Shown: positions 1-9,401, counted from the stretch's first letter. The stretch: 42,871 bases of DNA from an uncultured Coriobacteriaceae bacterium (GCA_949298635.1 CASFXG010000017.1:1-42871), one strand, 5' to 3'. Notes: generated from the letters alone by a model not told the origin. Numbers and translations are program-made.

Positions 1-1642
1 GGCCGATTCGACCCTGCGGATCGATCGAAAGCTCCTCGACGCGCTCCGAGCCCACATAGGGCGTGGCCTGAAACATGAGCGGAATGACCGGACAATCGCG
101 ACCGACGGTGTTATCGACATCTTGCAGCAGGGAGATACGCGTCGTCTCGGACTCGACCGTACGCGCTTCGGCAAGCTGCTCATCCACGTTGTCGTCGCGG
201 TAACCAGACACGTTCGTCGACGCATCGCTGCCCGAAAAGAAGAGCGGGAACAGTACGCCGTCCATCACCGGCGCATCGGTCGCCCAATCCATGCGCACGA
301 GATCGAAGTCCCTCGCCGCGACGCGCCGGCGCAGCTCCTCAAGCTCGACGCCCTCCGCCTCGCACACGACGCCCACCTCGGCAAGGTTCTCGACGATGGC
401 CTCGATGATCTCGCGGTGCCCGCCGTCGGCATGGTAGAGCAAGCGCACCGTTAGATCGCGCATGCCCTCTTCAACCACCGGATAGGAGGTTTCAAGCAGC
501 TCCTCCGCGCGCTCGCGGTCGAGCGCCGCATACGGCCACGCCGCCTCGCGATATCCCTTCACCGCAGGCGGAATCACGCCGTCTGCAGCGATGCGCGTCT
601 CGCGGTAGAGCGTCTCCGCGAGGTAGTCGCGGTCGATTGCGAGCGAAAGGGCACGGCGAACATCGGCGTTATCGAGCGGCGATGCCAGGCAGTTGCAGGC
701 GAGCATGCTCGTGGCAAGACCCGCACAGCACACAAAGCGCCTCCCGCGCATCATGACGTTGCCGTCTTCCGGCCGACCATGGCTCGACGCGGCACCGCTC
801 GCTTCGCGCACTGGGCAACGGCACACGTCCGCATCGCCCGTCTGGAAGAGCTGATACCCTTCCTCGATGTCCTTGGCGAGTTCGACCCGCACCGCAGAAA
901 GCGTCGCGGGCTCGCCTGCATAGTCCTCGAAGCGCACGAGCTCGATGGCGCTGGCCTCTGGCTCCCAGGCGGCGGCGAGCCGAAACGGCCCGTTGCCGAC
1001 GGGTTGGCGCGCGAACGCCTCGGCATCATCCTCCGCCGCTGCAGGGACGGGCCCCAGCGCGGGATGCGCGAGCACATAGGGGAAGTCCGCGTACGGCGTG
1101 CGCAGCGCCACACGCAGCGTCTGGGCGTCCGGACAGGTAACGCCCGCTAATTCACGTGCATTCCCCTGCCTGAGCTCTTCGAACCCTTCTATGACAGAGA
1201 GCATGCTCGCAAGGCTCGAAGGAGCGCCCGCTACTGCGGCGGCGGCACTCGCGGGGTTCACGATGCGCTCCCACGCGCGCTTGAAGTCCTCGGCAGTCAC
1301 CGCCTCTCCGTTATGGAAGACGGCATCGCGCAGGTGGAACGTGAACAAGCACGCATCTTCAGACGCCTCGAAGCGCTCCGCCGCGAGGCACGAGAGCTCG
1401 CCGGAATAGAAATCGTAGGAGGTGAGGGAATCGAAGAGCTGCCACGCAAAGGTGAGCGCGCTCTCGTCTTGCGCGCCATAAAGGTCGAGCGTGGCGGGCG
1501 CGATAAGGCTTATCGCAAGCGGACGGGCGGATTCGATATCCGCGCTTCCGGGGTCTTCCGCCGTGATGCGTCCGCATGCCGGCAGCGCCCCGAGCGCGCA
1601 CACCCCGAGCACTCCACCGAGAAACATCCTGCGATCGATCAT
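1..1642 (-). CDS. Peptide ABC transporter substrate-binding lipoprotein, family 5 (C-terminus cut by window edge)
   Basis: Translating the minus strand from the ATG at 1642 gives 547 codons without a stop, running off the left edge, so only the last few residues are missing. The start is supported by an AAAGGGG ribosome site about 10 bases upstream. The N-terminus has a twin-arginine-like run (DRRMFLGG), a hydrophobic stretch and a lipobox LPAC near residue 22, so it is probably an outer-face lipoprotein. Family 5 motifs are visible: VFHNGEAVTAEDFKRAWER, QPVGNGPFRL, DVRRALSLAIDRDYL and, near the end, CPVIPLMFQATPYVGSERV. The last closely matches OppA at 6316-7995 (MPVIPIMFYAHNYVGSER). It lies downstream of oppF on the same strand but is separated by 227 bases with two inverted repeats, so it may be a second binding protein using the same permease. 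The ligand is unknown. Confidence 0.9.
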   Translation of the reverse strand, partial: MIDRRMFLGGVLGVCALGALPACGRITAEDPGSADIESARPLAISLIAPATLDLYGAQDESALTFAWQLFDSLTSYDFYSGELSCLAAERFEASEDACLFTFHLRDAVFHNGEAVTAEDFKRAWERIVNPASAAAAVAGAPSSLASMLSVIEGFEELRQGNARELAGVTCPDAQTLRVALRTPYADFPYVLAHPALGPVPAAAEDDAEAFARQPVGNGPFRLAAAWEPEASAIELVRFEDYAGEPATLSAVRVELAKDIEEGYQLFQTGDADVCRCPVREASGAASSHGRPEDGNVMMRGRRFVCCAGLATSMLACNCLASPLDNADVRRALSLAIDRDYLAETLYRETRIAADGVIPPAVKGYREAAWPYAALDRERAEELLETSYPVVEEGMRDLTVRLLYHADGGHREIIEAIVENLAEVGVVCEAEGVELEELRRRVAARDFDLVRMDWATDAPVMDGVLFPLFFSGSDASTNVSGYRDDNVDEQLAEARTVESETTRISLLQDVDNTVGRDCPVIPLMFQATPYVGSERVEELSIDPQGRIG

Positions 1643-1666
1643 CCTGCATACCCCTTTTACGGAACA

Positions 1667-1699
1667 TGATACATTCAGTACCTGGTATTGAATGTATCA
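1667..1699. repeat. 33-bp palindrome, GTACCTGGTA family, copy 1
   Basis: TGATACATTCAGTACC, one central T, then the inverted copy GGTATTGAATGTATCA. Fifteen of 16 positions pair, and the exception would be G-U in RNA. It lies 25 bases upstream of the start codon of the second binding protein. A closely related palindrome is at 16301-16341. It could be an operator or an RNA hairpin; the sequence alone does not decide. Confidence 0.8.
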
Positions 1700-1753
1700 C
1701 ACGCATTACCTGTCTGTTGGACGAACAAGGAACCGCACAACCCCGTAAACACA

Positions 1754-1862
1754 GGGAGCCCCGGCTTCCTCCCGCGCGATTCCGCAGCCGCGCGCCCAGT
1801 TCCCCGACGGGAAACTTGGTCGCATGCGGCGAGGACAAGCGAGGGAGGAAGCCGGGGCTCCC
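1754..1862. repeat. 20-bp perfect inverted repeat after oppF
   Basis: GGGAGCCCCGGCTTCCTCCC at 1754-1773 is matched exactly by its complement at 1843-1862, with a 69-base interior that has further short pairings. It begins 8 bases after the oppF stop codon. It would fold into a strong RNA hairpin at the end of the opp transcript, without a clear T-run, so it may be a terminator, a stability element or an interspersed repeat. Confidence 0.7.
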
Positions 1863-1869
1863 GGTCAGC

Positions 1870-2907
1870 CTACAGATCGATGTGCGTTTCCTTGATCGGG
1901 AACTTCTCCGCAAAGTGGCACGCACAGCGATGACCCGGCGCGACCTCACGCAGCTCGGGTACATCCGTGCTGCAGATCGCCTGCGCGATGGGGCAACGCG
2001 TGTGGAAGCGGCAGCCGCTCGGCGGGTCGATGGGCGACGGCGGATCACCGGCGAGGATGATGCGCTCGCGCGTCTTCTGCACGTCCGGGTCGGGCACCGG
2101 CACGGCGGAGAGCAGCGACTGCGTGTAGGGATGGTGCGGCTCGGTGTAGAGCGTCTTCCAGTCGGAAATCTCCACGATCTTGCCGAGGTACATCACGGCC
2201 ACGCGGTCGGAGATATGCTGCACGACGGAGAGGTCGTGCGCGATGAAGAGATACGCTGTACCGAACTGATCCTGCAGGTCCTTGAGCAGGTTCAGCACCT
2301 GCGCCTGGATCGACACGTCGAGCGCCGAGACCGGCTCGTCACAGATGATGAGCTTGGGACGCAGCGCGAACGCGCGGGCGATGCCGATGCGCTGGCGCTG
2401 ACCGCCGGAGAATTCGTGCGGATAGCGGTTGATGTGCTCCGGGTTGAGGCCAACCACGTCGAGGAGCTCGCGCACGGTCTTCATGCGCTCGTCATGCGTG
2501 CCCACGCCATGGATGGTCATGGGTTCGGAAACGATCTCGCCGATCGTCATGCGCGGGTTCAGGCTCGCGTACGGATCCTGGAAGATGAACTGCATGTCGC
2601 GACGCAGGTGCTTGAGCTCCTTGCGATTCATCTTCGCCACGTCGTGACCCTGGAAGTACACATGGCCGGACGTGGGCTTCGTGAGGCGCATGATAGAGCG
2701 GCCGGTCGTGGACTTGCCGCAGCCGGACTCGCCCACGAGGCCGAACGTCTCGCCAGCGTTGATCTCGAACGACACGTCGTTCACCGCGGACACGACGCGC
2801 TTGGAGAACCTGCCGGCGAGCATGCCCGCCTCCGCAGGGAACTCCTTGGTGAGGTGCTCGACCTTGAGCAGCGGCATGTTCTCCATGTTCTCGGTGTTCT
2901 CGGCCAT
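1870..2907 (-). CDS. oppF: Oligopeptide ABC transporter ATP-binding protein OppF
   Basis: This is one of the two ATPases (345 aa) powering the oligopeptide importer, acting at the cytoplasmic face of the membrane with OppD. Visible motifs are Walker A GESGCGKS (residues 59-66), the Q-loop in [12 protein letters not shown], signature FSGGQRQR (about 166-173), Walker B KLIICDEP (about 185-192) and the switch histidine in FIAHDLS. The C-terminal oligopeptide/dipeptide transporter extension contains [14 protein letters not shown]. The ATG at 2907 directly abuts the oppD stop codon, so the two are translationally linked. Gene order (oppF last, after oppABCD) and length are normal. Confidence 0.96.
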   Translation of the reverse strand: MAENTENMENMPLLKVEHLTKEFPAEAGMLAGRFSKRVVSAVNDVSFEINAGETFGLVGESGCGKSTTGRSIMRLTKPTSGHVYFQGHDVAKMNRKELKHLRRDMQFIFQDPYASLNPRMTIGEIVSEPMTIHGVGTHDERMKTVRELLDVVGLNPEHINRYPHEFSGGQRQRIGIARAFALRPKLIICDEPVSALDVSIQAQVLNLLKDLQDQFGTAYLFIAHDLSVVQHISDRVAVMYLGKIVEISDWKTLYTEPHHPYTQSLLSAVPVPDPDVQKTRERIILAGDPPSPIDPPSGCRFHTRCPIAQAICSTDVPELREVAPGHRCACHFAEKFPIKETHIDL

Positions 2908-4035
2908 TTATGCCTCACCTCCCATCGAATCGGTGTCGAGCACGTCGGGCGTACCGGTCGCGATTTTGCCGCGCGAGCGCGACGTATCCGGGGCGTTCTT
3001 CAAAAACTCCGGGTCGTCGGCGAAGTGGCACGCGGAATAATGGCCGGTCTCGGTCGTGTAGTGCTCGGGAAGCTTCTCGTGACAGATGTCCACGGCGTAC
3101 GGGCAGCGCGGCGCGAACGGGCAGCCAGCAGGCAGGTTCACGAGCGACGGCGGGTTGCCATGGATGGGCGTAAGCGGCTTCTTCTCGTCGACCGCCTGCT
3201 CCGGGATGGAGCGGATGAGACCCCAAGTGTAGGGATGGCGGCTCTCGTAGAAAATCTCGTCGGCAGAGCCGAACTCCACCGGACGGCCGGCATACATGAC
3301 CATGATCTTATCGGCCATATCCGCCACGACACCCAGGTCGTGCGTGATCATGATGATCGCGTTGCCGTTCTTCTCCTGCATCTCCTGCATGAGCTCGATG
3401 ATCTGCGCCTGGATGGTCACGTCGAGGGCCGTGGTGGGCTCGTCGGCGATGAGGATGTCCGGGTCGCAGGCGAGCGCCATGGCGATCATGACGCGCTGGC
3501 GCATGCCGCCGGAGAACTGGTGCGGGTACTCGTTCACGCGCTTCTCGGGGTTCGGGATGCCCACCAAGCGCAGCAGCTCGATAGCGCGCTCCTGAGCCTC
3601 CTGCTTGGAGTAGCCGCGGTGCAGGCGCAGACCCTCGCCCACCTGGCGCCCGATCTTGTACACCGGGTTCAAGGACGTCATGGGGTCCTGGAAGATCATC
3701 GCAATATCATTGCCGCGGATGTGCTGCATCTCCTCCTCGGACTTCTCGAGGAGCGACTCGCCGCGGTAGATGATGTCGCCACCCTCGATCTTGCCCGGAG
3801 GCATGTCGATGAGGCCCATGATGGTCATGTGGGTGACGGACTTGCCCGAGCCGGACTCGCCCACCACGCCGAGCGTCTCACCGCGGTCGAGCGTGTAGGA
3901 AACGCCGTCCACCGCGTGCACGATGCCGTCCTGCGTGTGGAAATACATCTTGAGGTCGTTCACCTCGAGCAGATGCCCGCCCTCGGGGATGGGCTTCGTC
4001 TTGAGGTCGACGTAGTTCGTGTTCTTCTTAGCCAT
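2908..4035 (-). CDS. oppD: Oligopeptide ABC transporter ATP-binding protein OppD
   Basis: Second ATPase (375 aa) of the peptide importer. Walker A GESGSGKS lies at residues 59-66, signature FSGGMRQR at about 174-181, Walker B ILIADEP at 194-200 and the switch histidine at about 232 (ITHDLG). The C-terminal peptide-transporter extension has cysteines at about 305, 311, 318 and 336 in the [14 protein letters not shown] region, a family trait. A short acidic/polar tail follows. It starts 3 bases after the oppC stop, consistent with an operon. Confidence 0.96.
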   Translation of the reverse strand: MAKKNTNYVDLKTKPIPEGGHLLEVNDLKMYFHTQDGIVHAVDGVSYTLDRGETLGVVGESGSGKSVTHMTIMGLIDMPPGKIEGGDIIYRGESLLEKSEEEMQHIRGNDIAMIFQDPMTSLNPVYKIGRQVGEGLRLHRGYSKQEAQERAIELLRLVGIPNPEKRVNEYPHQFSGGMRQRVMIAMALACDPDILIADEPTTALDVTIQAQIIELMQEMQEKNGNAIIMITHDLGVVADMADKIMVMYAGRPVEFGSADEIFYESRHPYTWGLIRSIPEQAVDEKKPLTPIHGNPPSLVNLPAGCPFAPRCPYAVDICHEKLPEHYTTETGHYSACHFADDPEFLKNAPDTSRSRGKIATGTPDVLDTDSMGGEA

Positions 4036-4038
4036 GGT

Positions 4039-4992
4039 TTACGCGTCCTTCATCTTGACGTCGAGGGCATCGCGCAGGCCGTCGCCCAGCAGGGTGAAGG
4101 CGAGCACGGTGGTGAGGATGGCGAGACCCGGCAGGATCATGAGCCAAGGCTCGGTTTGCAGGTACTGCTGGCCATCGTCGATGAGGGTGCCCCACGAGGG
4201 ATCGGGCGGGACGACGCCCATGCCGAGGAACGACAACGCGCTCTCGGTAAGGATCGCGCCGCCGATGTTCATGGTCGCGTAGACCACGATGGAAGCGACG
4301 GAGTTGGGGAAGATGTGGCGCGCGATGATGCGCACGTCGGAGGCGCCCATGGAACGCGCCGCGTCCACGTAATCGTTCTCCTTGACCGAAAGGATCGCGG
4401 AGCGGAACACGCGCGCGATCTGCGGCCAGCCGAGCACACCGATGGCGATGAACACGTTCTGGATGCCGTTACCAATGACCGCGATCATGGCGATGACGAA
4501 GAGCGTGTAGGGGAACGCCAGGAAGATGTCGGCGAGGCGCATGATGATGGTGTCCCAGATGCCGCCGTTATAGGCCGCGAGCGCGCCCATCACGAGGCCG
4601 ATGATGGTCGAGATGCCCGTGGCGACCACGCCGACGGTGAGCGAGATGCGCGCACCGTAGATGACGCGCGAGAGCACGTCGCGGCCGAGGGTGTCCGTAC
4701 CGAAGGGATGCGCAAGCGAGGGCGCGGTACGCGAAGCTTCGGCCATGTTGGCAGCCGTGGCGTTCGGCGCGCCAAGCACCTGCGGGACCCAGAGGTCGGC
4801 CGAGGCGGCGACGATGATGATGAAAACGATCCAGCATGCCGCGACGATCGCGAGCTTGTTCTTCTTCAAGCGACCCCATGCGTCGCCCCAAAGGGTGCGC
4901 GACTTCGCGGAGCTCTCCGCAGCTTCCTGCTGAGCGGCGATGTCGTCGATATTCGCCGGGATCGAGTGCTGCTGATACTCGGAATAGATCAT
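4039..4992 (-). CDS. oppC: Oligopeptide ABC transporter permease OppC
   Basis: Inner-membrane permease (317 aa) of the peptide importer. The cytoplasmic N-terminus precedes a first membrane span around residues 45-70 (LAIVAACWIVFIIIVAASAD). A periplasmic-side loop follows with the family motif HPFGTDTLGRDVLSRVIYGAR. Several spans come next, and the EAA-type loop that contacts the ATPases reads YVDAARSMGASDVRIIARH. Length and order (between oppB and oppD) are as expected. Confidence 0.95.
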   Translation of the reverse strand: MIYSEYQQHSIPANIDDIAAQQEAAESSAKSRTLWGDAWGRLKKNKLAIVAACWIVFIIIVAASADLWVPQVLGAPNATAANMAEASRTAPSLAHPFGTDTLGRDVLSRVIYGARISLTVGVVATGISTIIGLVMGALAAYNGGIWDTIIMRLADIFLAFPYTLFVIAMIAVIGNGIQNVFIAIGVLGWPQIARVFRSAILSVKENDYVDAARSMGASDVRIIARHIFPNSVASIVVYATMNIGGAILTESALSFLGMGVVPPDPSWGTLIDDGQQYLQTEPWLMILPGLAILTTVLAFTLLGDGLRDALDVKMKDA

Positions 4993-5004
4993 GAGCGCTC
5001 CCTC

Positions 5005-6057
5005 CTAGCCTTCATTCTTGGAGCTGCCCAGGCGGATGCGCGGATCCAAGAAGGCATAGCTCACGTCTACGATGAGATTGATGACCATGACCACGAACAC
5101 GATGATCGTGACCGAACCCATGACGATGGGCCAGTCGCGCTGCGAGATGGCGAGATAGGTCTCGCGGCCGATGCCCGGCCAGGAGAAGACCGTCTCGGTG
5201 AGGATTGCGCCGGCGAGCATCGCGCCGAAGTCCATGCCCACGTAGGTCACGACGGGGATGAGCGCGTTCTTGAGCGCGTGCTTGCGGATGATCGCGCCCT
5301 TGGAAAGGCCTTTGGCGCGCGCGGTGCGGATGTAGTCCTGGTTCATGACGTCCAGTAGCTGCGAGCGCATGATACGCGCGGTGTATGCCGTGGAGACCGC
5401 CGCGAGCGTGATGGCGGGCAGGATGTAGTACATCCAGTCGGGGAACTTCGACACGGGGCCGGCGACGCCGGAGATGGGGAACGCGCCGAGCCATACGCCA
5501 AAGACGAGCTGGAGCAGCATACCGAACCAGAACGCCGGCATGGCGACCATGAGCGACGTGGCAAGCGTGACGAGGATGTCCCAGAACGAGTAGCGCTTGA
5601 TGGCCGAGATGATGCCCGCGCCGATGCCTACAATCGCCTCGATCACGATGGCGACGAGCGCGAGCTGCACCGTATAGGGATATTTCTGCAAGATGATACT
5701 CGAGACAGACGTGCCGCGCTGGTACGACGTGCCCAAATCACCTTGCAGAAGGTCGGTGAGATAGGTGACGTAGCGCTTCCACATAGGCGTGGGAACCGCC
5801 ACCGGGTTGCCCGCGTCGTCGAGAACGACCTCGCCGTTCTCATCCGTCTCATAGATGGGCTTACCGTTTTCGTCGACCTCGACGAGACCGTGGCTCACAC
5901 GGATGTTCATCTCGGTCTGGGGGTCCATCTTCCGCTCGCCGGCGATGAGCTTGATGGGATCGCCGGGAACGACGTTCTGCATGATGAAGAGAATCAGCGT
6001 AACGCCGAGGAAGACGGGGATGAATTGCAGGACTCGCTTGACGATGTACTTGATCAC
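5005..6057 (-). CDS. oppB: Oligopeptide ABC transporter permease OppB
   Basis: First permease subunit (350 aa). The N-terminal span (VLQFIPVFLGVTLILFIMQN) ends in the family motif VPGDPI. A hydrophilic extracytoplasmic insert rich in Asp, Glu and Gly follows at roughly residues 55-90, then the remaining spans and the EAA loop IRTARAKGLSKGAIIRKHAL. The C-terminus carries the family's YAFLDPRIR motif. OppC follows after 12 bases. OppA lies 258 bases upstream, across a region with two hairpins that may lower expression of the permease relative to the binding protein. Confidence 0.95.
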   Translation of the reverse strand: MIKYIVKRVLQFIPVFLGVTLILFIMQNVVPGDPIKLIAGERKMDPQTEMNIRVSHGLVEVDENGKPIYETDENGEVVLDDAGNPVAVPTPMWKRYVTYLTDLLQGDLGTSYQRGTSVSSIILQKYPYTVQLALVAIVIEAIVGIGAGIISAIKRYSFWDILVTLATSLMVAMPAFWFGMLLQLVFGVWLGAFPISGVAGPVSKFPDWMYYILPAITLAAVSTAYTARIMRSQLLDVMNQDYIRTARAKGLSKGAIIRKHALKNALIPVVTYVGMDFGAMLAGAILTETVFSWPGIGRETYLAISQRDWPIVMGSVTIIVFVVMVINLIVDVSYAFLDPRIRLGSSKNEG

Positions 6058-6189
6058 AGCGATACCCTCCCTCGTCCAATGGATACAAACCGGGCTCGAA
6101 TGCCCAAGGCGCTTCCGCGCCGTAAACGACTAGTATATCTCAGAATGTGCAAATATGTGAGAAATCACTCACGCGCGCCATCGTGGTAT

Positions 6190-6272
6190 GCACGGAATCG
6201 CGCGGCTCGACGCGGGGCTGCGCGATGCCGTGCACAACACAAGCGAGCAGGGCACCGCGAGCGATGCCCTGC
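6190..6272 (-). terminator. Two hairpins between oppA and oppB, possible attenuator
   Basis: Two GC-rich inverted repeats sit in the 258-base oppA-oppB gap: 6190-6203 with 6220-6233 (GCACGG and TCGCGC arms) and 6247-6272 (GCAGGGCACCGC paired with the mirror half). Neither is followed by a strong T-run on the minus strand. Partial termination or 3-prime end protection after oppA is common in such operons, but is inferred here. Confidence 0.4.
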
Positions 6273-6315
6273 CCAAAAGCTCAGATATGAGCAGCTACCC
6301 TACGCAAAACCGACC

Positions 6316-7995
6316 TTACGCAAGCTGCGCGGTGTCGAAGTGCGGGATGGTCGCGGCGTCGTAGAAGAAGTGCGCGAGACGCTCGGAACCAACGTAGTTG
6401 TGCGCATAGAACATGATCGGGATAACCGGCATGTCCTCGCCGATCTGGTGGCAGACCGTGCGGTAGGCGGCACGACGCTCTTCCTCGTCCTGGATCTGGC
6501 GGGCAGCCAGGATGGCAGCGTCGACGTCCGGGTTGTTGTACCCGTTGTAGTTGTTGTCGGCGGTGCTGAAGAAGTTCGGATACAGGAAGTTGTCCTGGAT
6601 CGGGTAGTCGGCCGTCCAGCCAAGGCGGGCGAGGCCGTAGGCGCCGTCGGACAGGCTGTCAAGGTAAGCGGCCCACTCGAGGGTGTTCTGGGTGACGTTC
6701 ACGCCGATCTCGGCGAGGTTCGCCTGGATGGCGGACATGATGTCCTCATGGTCGCCGCCCGAGTTGTAGTCGAGCGTGACGGAGATGCTCGCGGGATCCA
6801 CACCGGCGTCGGCGAGGATCTGCTTGGCGCGCTCGGGATCGTAGGCGCAGTACTCCCAGATGTTCTCCTCGTTGTCGTCGATGGAGAGCGGCATGATGGA
6901 GTTCGCCGGCTCACGATAGCCCTCGAAGAGCGTGTCGACGATGGCCTGACGGTCGATGGCGAGCGACAGGGCCTGACGGACCTCCTTCTTGGCGAGGTTC
7001 TCGTCGGTGAGGTTCGGGATCAGGTAGTAGGTGGAGAGCTCGGTGCCGGTGAGCGCCTGGGCGCCCGGGGTCACCGTGAAGCCGTCCTCGGACTGGCCGT
7101 ACTGCTCGACGCAGTCGTTAATCTGGCCGACCGGGATGTTGGTGAAGTCGATCTCGCCAGCCTGGAAGCCGCGGAACGCGGTGTCGGGATCGGCCTGGAT
7201 CGAGAAGTACACGCCGTCGATGGCGGGAGCCTCACCGAAGTAGTCATCGAAGCGCGAGCAGAGGATGTACTGGTTGTGCTGCCAAGGCTCATCCATCTTG
7301 AACGGGCCGTTGCCGATGGGCTGCTCAAGGAAGGACGCCGGGTCGTCGAGGGCGGCCTGCGGCACGGGCACGAGCGCCGGGTGGCAGCAGACGGCCGTGA
7401 AGTCGGCCATGGGCGCGGAGAGGGTCACCTGGAAGGTGAGGTCGTCGACGGCGACGAGACCAGTCATCTCGTCAGCCTCGCCGGCGGCGTACTCGTCGTA
7501 GCCAGCGACGGGCGCGAGGTGGTAGCCGACCTCGCCCGGGGTGGCCATGGAAGGATCGACCATGCGCTCCCAGCCGCGCTTGAAGGAAGCGGCGTCGACG
7601 GGATCGCCGTTGTGGAAGGTCATGCCCTCACGCAGGGTGAAGGTGTAGGTGAGGCCGTCCTCGGAGACGGTCGGGAGGTCGGCAGCCGCGAGGGCGACCG
7701 GCTCGTTGGTGTCGTAGTCCCAGGTCACGAGACCGTTGAAGACGGCAGCGATGACCGCCATGCCCTGGTTCTCCTGGCCGTTGTACGGGTCGATGAACGC
7801 GGGCTCGGACAGGTAGTACGACATGTAGTTCTCGCCGACCGTCGGAGCCTCGGCAGCAGCGCTGCCGGAACCGGCGGTGGTGCCACCGTTGCCGCCCGTG
7901 CAACCAGCGAGGGCCGCGAGAGCGCTCGTCGCAAGCGCGCCGCCCACGAAGTGGCGACGATCAAGCATCGGCTGCTTCTTCTCGAAATCTGCCAT
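6316..7995 (-). CDS. oppA: Oligopeptide ABC transporter substrate-binding lipoprotein OppA
   Basis: Binding protein of 559 aa (family 5). The N-terminus has a twin-arginine-like DRRHFVGG, a hydrophobic core and lipobox LAGC near residue 32, followed by a low-complexity Gly/Ser/Thr linker. It is therefore likely a Tat- or Sec-exported lipoprotein anchored outside the cell. Domain motifs include GMTFHNGDPVDAASFKRGWE, QPIGNGPFKM, EVRQALSLAIDRQAIV and MPVIPIMFYAHNYVGSER. It is first in the opp operon with a strong GGAGGAAGC ribosome site before the ATG. The protein encoded at the left edge of the window is a paralogue. Confidence 0.95.
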   Translation of the reverse strand: MADFEKKQPMLDRRHFVGGALATSALAALAGCTGGNGGTTAGSGSAAAEAPTVGENYMSYYLSEPAFIDPYNGQENQGMAVIAAVFNGLVTWDYDTNEPVALAAADLPTVSEDGLTYTFTLREGMTFHNGDPVDAASFKRGWERMVDPSMATPGEVGYHLAPVAGYDEYAAGEADEMTGLVAVDDLTFQVTLSAPMADFTAVCCHPALVPVPQAALDDPASFLEQPIGNGPFKMDEPWQHNQYILCSRFDDYFGEAPAIDGVYFSIQADPDTAFRGFQAGEIDFTNIPVGQINDCVEQYGQSEDGFTVTPGAQALTGTELSTYYLIPNLTDENLAKKEVRQALSLAIDRQAIVDTLFEGYREPANSIMPLSIDDNEENIWEYCAYDPERAKQILADAGVDPASISVTLDYNSGGDHEDIMSAIQANLAEIGVNVTQNTLEWAAYLDSLSDGAYGLARLGWTADYPIQDNFLYPNFFSTADNNYNGYNNPDVDAAILAARQIQDEEERRAAYRTVCHQIGEDMPVIPIMFYAHNYVGSERLAHFFYDAATIPHFDTAQLA

Positions 7996-8087
7996 GCTTC
8001 CTCCTTAATATCGGGCGGGGCTGATCCCCGCCGCCTGTGCAGCGAACCGCTCGCCCATGGCATGGAGGCGAGCGCGTGCTTCGCTAT

Positions 8088-8115
8088 ACGATAGCGGATT
8101 ATTGACGCTTTGTAA
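8088..8115 (-). promoter_or_regulatory. oppA: Candidate oppA promoter
   Basis: On the minus strand TTACAA and TATCGT are separated by 16 bases, about 100 bases upstream of the oppA ATG. A GGCGGGG/CCCCGCC hairpin at 8014-8032 lies in the presumed leader. The boxes are weak matches, and the hexamers are the only evidence. Confidence 0.3.
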
Positions 8116-8178
8116 GCGGAAAATGCATAAAACGTTCAGGAAAAACTTTAGCTTGACAAAGTTGTGGAGAACGGGAAA

Positions 8179-8216
8179 GGCCGACCATACCTCGATCAAC
8201 ACGAGGATGACCGGCC
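8179..8216 (-). terminator. Terminator-like hairpin downstream of secG
   Basis: GGCCG...CCTCG (8179-8194) pairs imperfectly with CGAGG...CCGGCC (8202-8216). On the minus strand the hairpin is followed by TTTCCC. It lies about 115 bases after the secG stop codon, in a 336-base gene-free gap that otherwise holds only the candidate oppA promoter. Confidence 0.55.
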
Positions 8217-8331
8217 TGCCACGTACCAGACGGGCGATTTCTACCGCCATGCGACGAAGGTGTCGCAGCGAATACGCGACCGCACTGTTTCAAAACGATG
8301 TACGAGACGTGTAAGCTCCGTGCAAGCGCGC

Positions 8332-8598
8332 TTAGATGACGTCCACGCCCACGATGCCGCCCTGCGGGAAGAAGAACATGCAGAGCAGGACGCACACCGC
8401 GAAGACCACGGCGACGATGACCGTAAGACGGTCGAGGTTGCGCTCCATGATGCCCGTGGCCGCATTCGCGTTATACAGGCTGCTTGCAATCATGTCCGAG
8501 ATGCCCGTTCCCTTGCCGGAATGCATGAGGACGAGCGCGATGAGCGCGAGCGCGGAAAGCGCCCACACGATGAAGATGAGGATCTGGAAGAAACCCAT
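8332..8598 (-). CDS. secG: Preprotein translocase subunit SecG
   Basis: Small membrane protein of 88 aa, the normal SecG length. There are two hydrophobic spans (residues about 4-24 and 56-78) separated by a loop with the family pattern LMHSGKGTGISDM, followed by a short tail. SecG is the accessory subunit of the SecYEG channel and assists SecA-driven export. An AGGAG site lies 11 bases before the ATG. The position downstream of the glycolytic genes is the common actinobacterial arrangement, here separated from them by the RAYT unit and the HAD gene. Confidence 0.93.
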   Translation of the reverse strand: MGFFQILIFIVWALSALALIALVLMHSGKGTGISDMIASSLYNANAATGIMERNLDRLTVIVAVVFAVCVLLCMFFFPQGGIVGVDVI

Positions 8599-8691
8599 GG
8601 GTTAAAACTCCTGTTGACGTGAATTCGGTCTAACGCACGGTATGGTACCACACTTGACGGGTTGGTTGGGGACGTGTTCCTCTCAACTCCC

Positions 8692-9318
8692 TCACAGCAC
8701 CAAAGCGAGCGCCTCTGCGATATCCGTCCCGCGATAGGCGTGCGTCGCTGCACGCTCCGCTTCCTCGGTCGCATTGAAGGCAATCGATGTCCCAACGAGC
8801 TTGAAGAGCGGGATGTCCGAGCGGCTGTCCCCGATGGCGATGCATGCCGCAAGATCGGCGCCTCGCGCTGCACAGAGTTCGCGCGCATAGGCGCATTTTC
8901 CCTCGCCCTCGAGTGCCAAGGCGACGCCGCCCGTACACGCACCGTCTTTTACCTCGAGCTCCGAGCCCACATAGCCATCGAATCCATAGCGCTCGCACAG
9001 ATAAGCTGCGACCACGCCCCAAGTAAGCGACGCGATACGCGCCTCCCCATCCGCTGCATGCACTGCCTCGACCGCGCGGGCAACTCCGTCGACGAGCGGC
9101 ATGGCTTCGAGCATACCGAAGAGCTCTTCCGTGCTGTGCCCTGCGTAGCCCGCCGCGTCGATGCGGCAGACCTCATCGTTATCGATCTCGCCGCGCGCGT
9201 AGGCTGCTTCAGCCTTTTCCATGAGCTTCCCGTGCCCCAGCAGGTTCGCGAGATACGCCCCTGACGTCACCCCACGCGTCAGCGTCCCATCGATATCAAA
9301 GAACACGATCCGCTTCAC
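8692..9318 (-). CDS. HAD-superfamily phosphatase, phosphoserine phosphatase-like
   Basis: A 208-aa soluble hydrolase of HAD subfamily IB type. Motif I FFDIDGTLT carries the nucleophile Asp8 and Asp10. The helical cap region has EIDNDEVCRIDAAGYAG. Motif III/IV reads AIGDSRSDIPLF, with acidic metal ligands. The start is a GTG with AGGAGA 8 bases upstream. Homologues act on phosphoserine or related small phosphomonoesters, but the substrate cannot be read from the sequence. A palindromic REP pair starts only 15 bases upstream of the start codon, so its mRNA leader probably contains these hairpins. Confidence 0.8.
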   Translation of the reverse strand: MKRIVFFDIDGTLTRGVTSGAYLANLLGHGKLMEKAEAAYARGEIDNDEVCRIDAAGYAGHSTEELFGMLEAMPLVDGVARAVEAVHAADGEARIASLTWGVVAAYLCERYGFDGYVGSELEVKDGACTGGVALALEGEGKCAYARELCAARGADLAACIAIGDSRSDIPLFKLVGTSIAFNATEEAERAATHAYRGTDIAEALALVL

Positions 9319-9333
9319 TCGCTTCTCCTCTCA

Positions 9334-9401
9334 TGACTCATTTGGGGACGGGGTCGTTTTGAGTCATTTGACTCATTTGGGGACGGGGTCGTTTTGAGTC
9401 A
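9334..9401 (+). repeat. Tandem REP elements, TGACTCA stem (two copies)
   Basis: Copy 1 is 9334-9366 and copy 2 is 9369-9401. Each is TGACTCA, the 19-base core TTTGGGGACGGGGTCGTTT, then TGAGTCA, so the ends pair over 7 bases and leave the core as the loop. The two copies are identical and separated by 2 bases. The stop codon of the RAYT gene lies inside copy 2. Confidence 0.9.

Noticed and set aside
1576-5358. Plus-strand open frame of 1260 codons opposite the opp genes
   Set aside because: It is the antisense shadow of oppB-oppF, caused by high GC at third codon positions. Its translation is Arg/His/Asp/Val-rich without any domain, and the minus-strand genes have clear motifs.
5743-8094. Plus-strand open frame of 783 codons opposite oppA and oppB
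   Set aside because: Same antisense artefact; no ribosome site or recognisable domain, and it covers the oppA-oppB gap and start regions.
8005-8395. Small minus-strand frames between secG and oppA
   Set aside because: No ribosome sites or domains; they run through the terminator-like hairpin and the likely oppA promoter.
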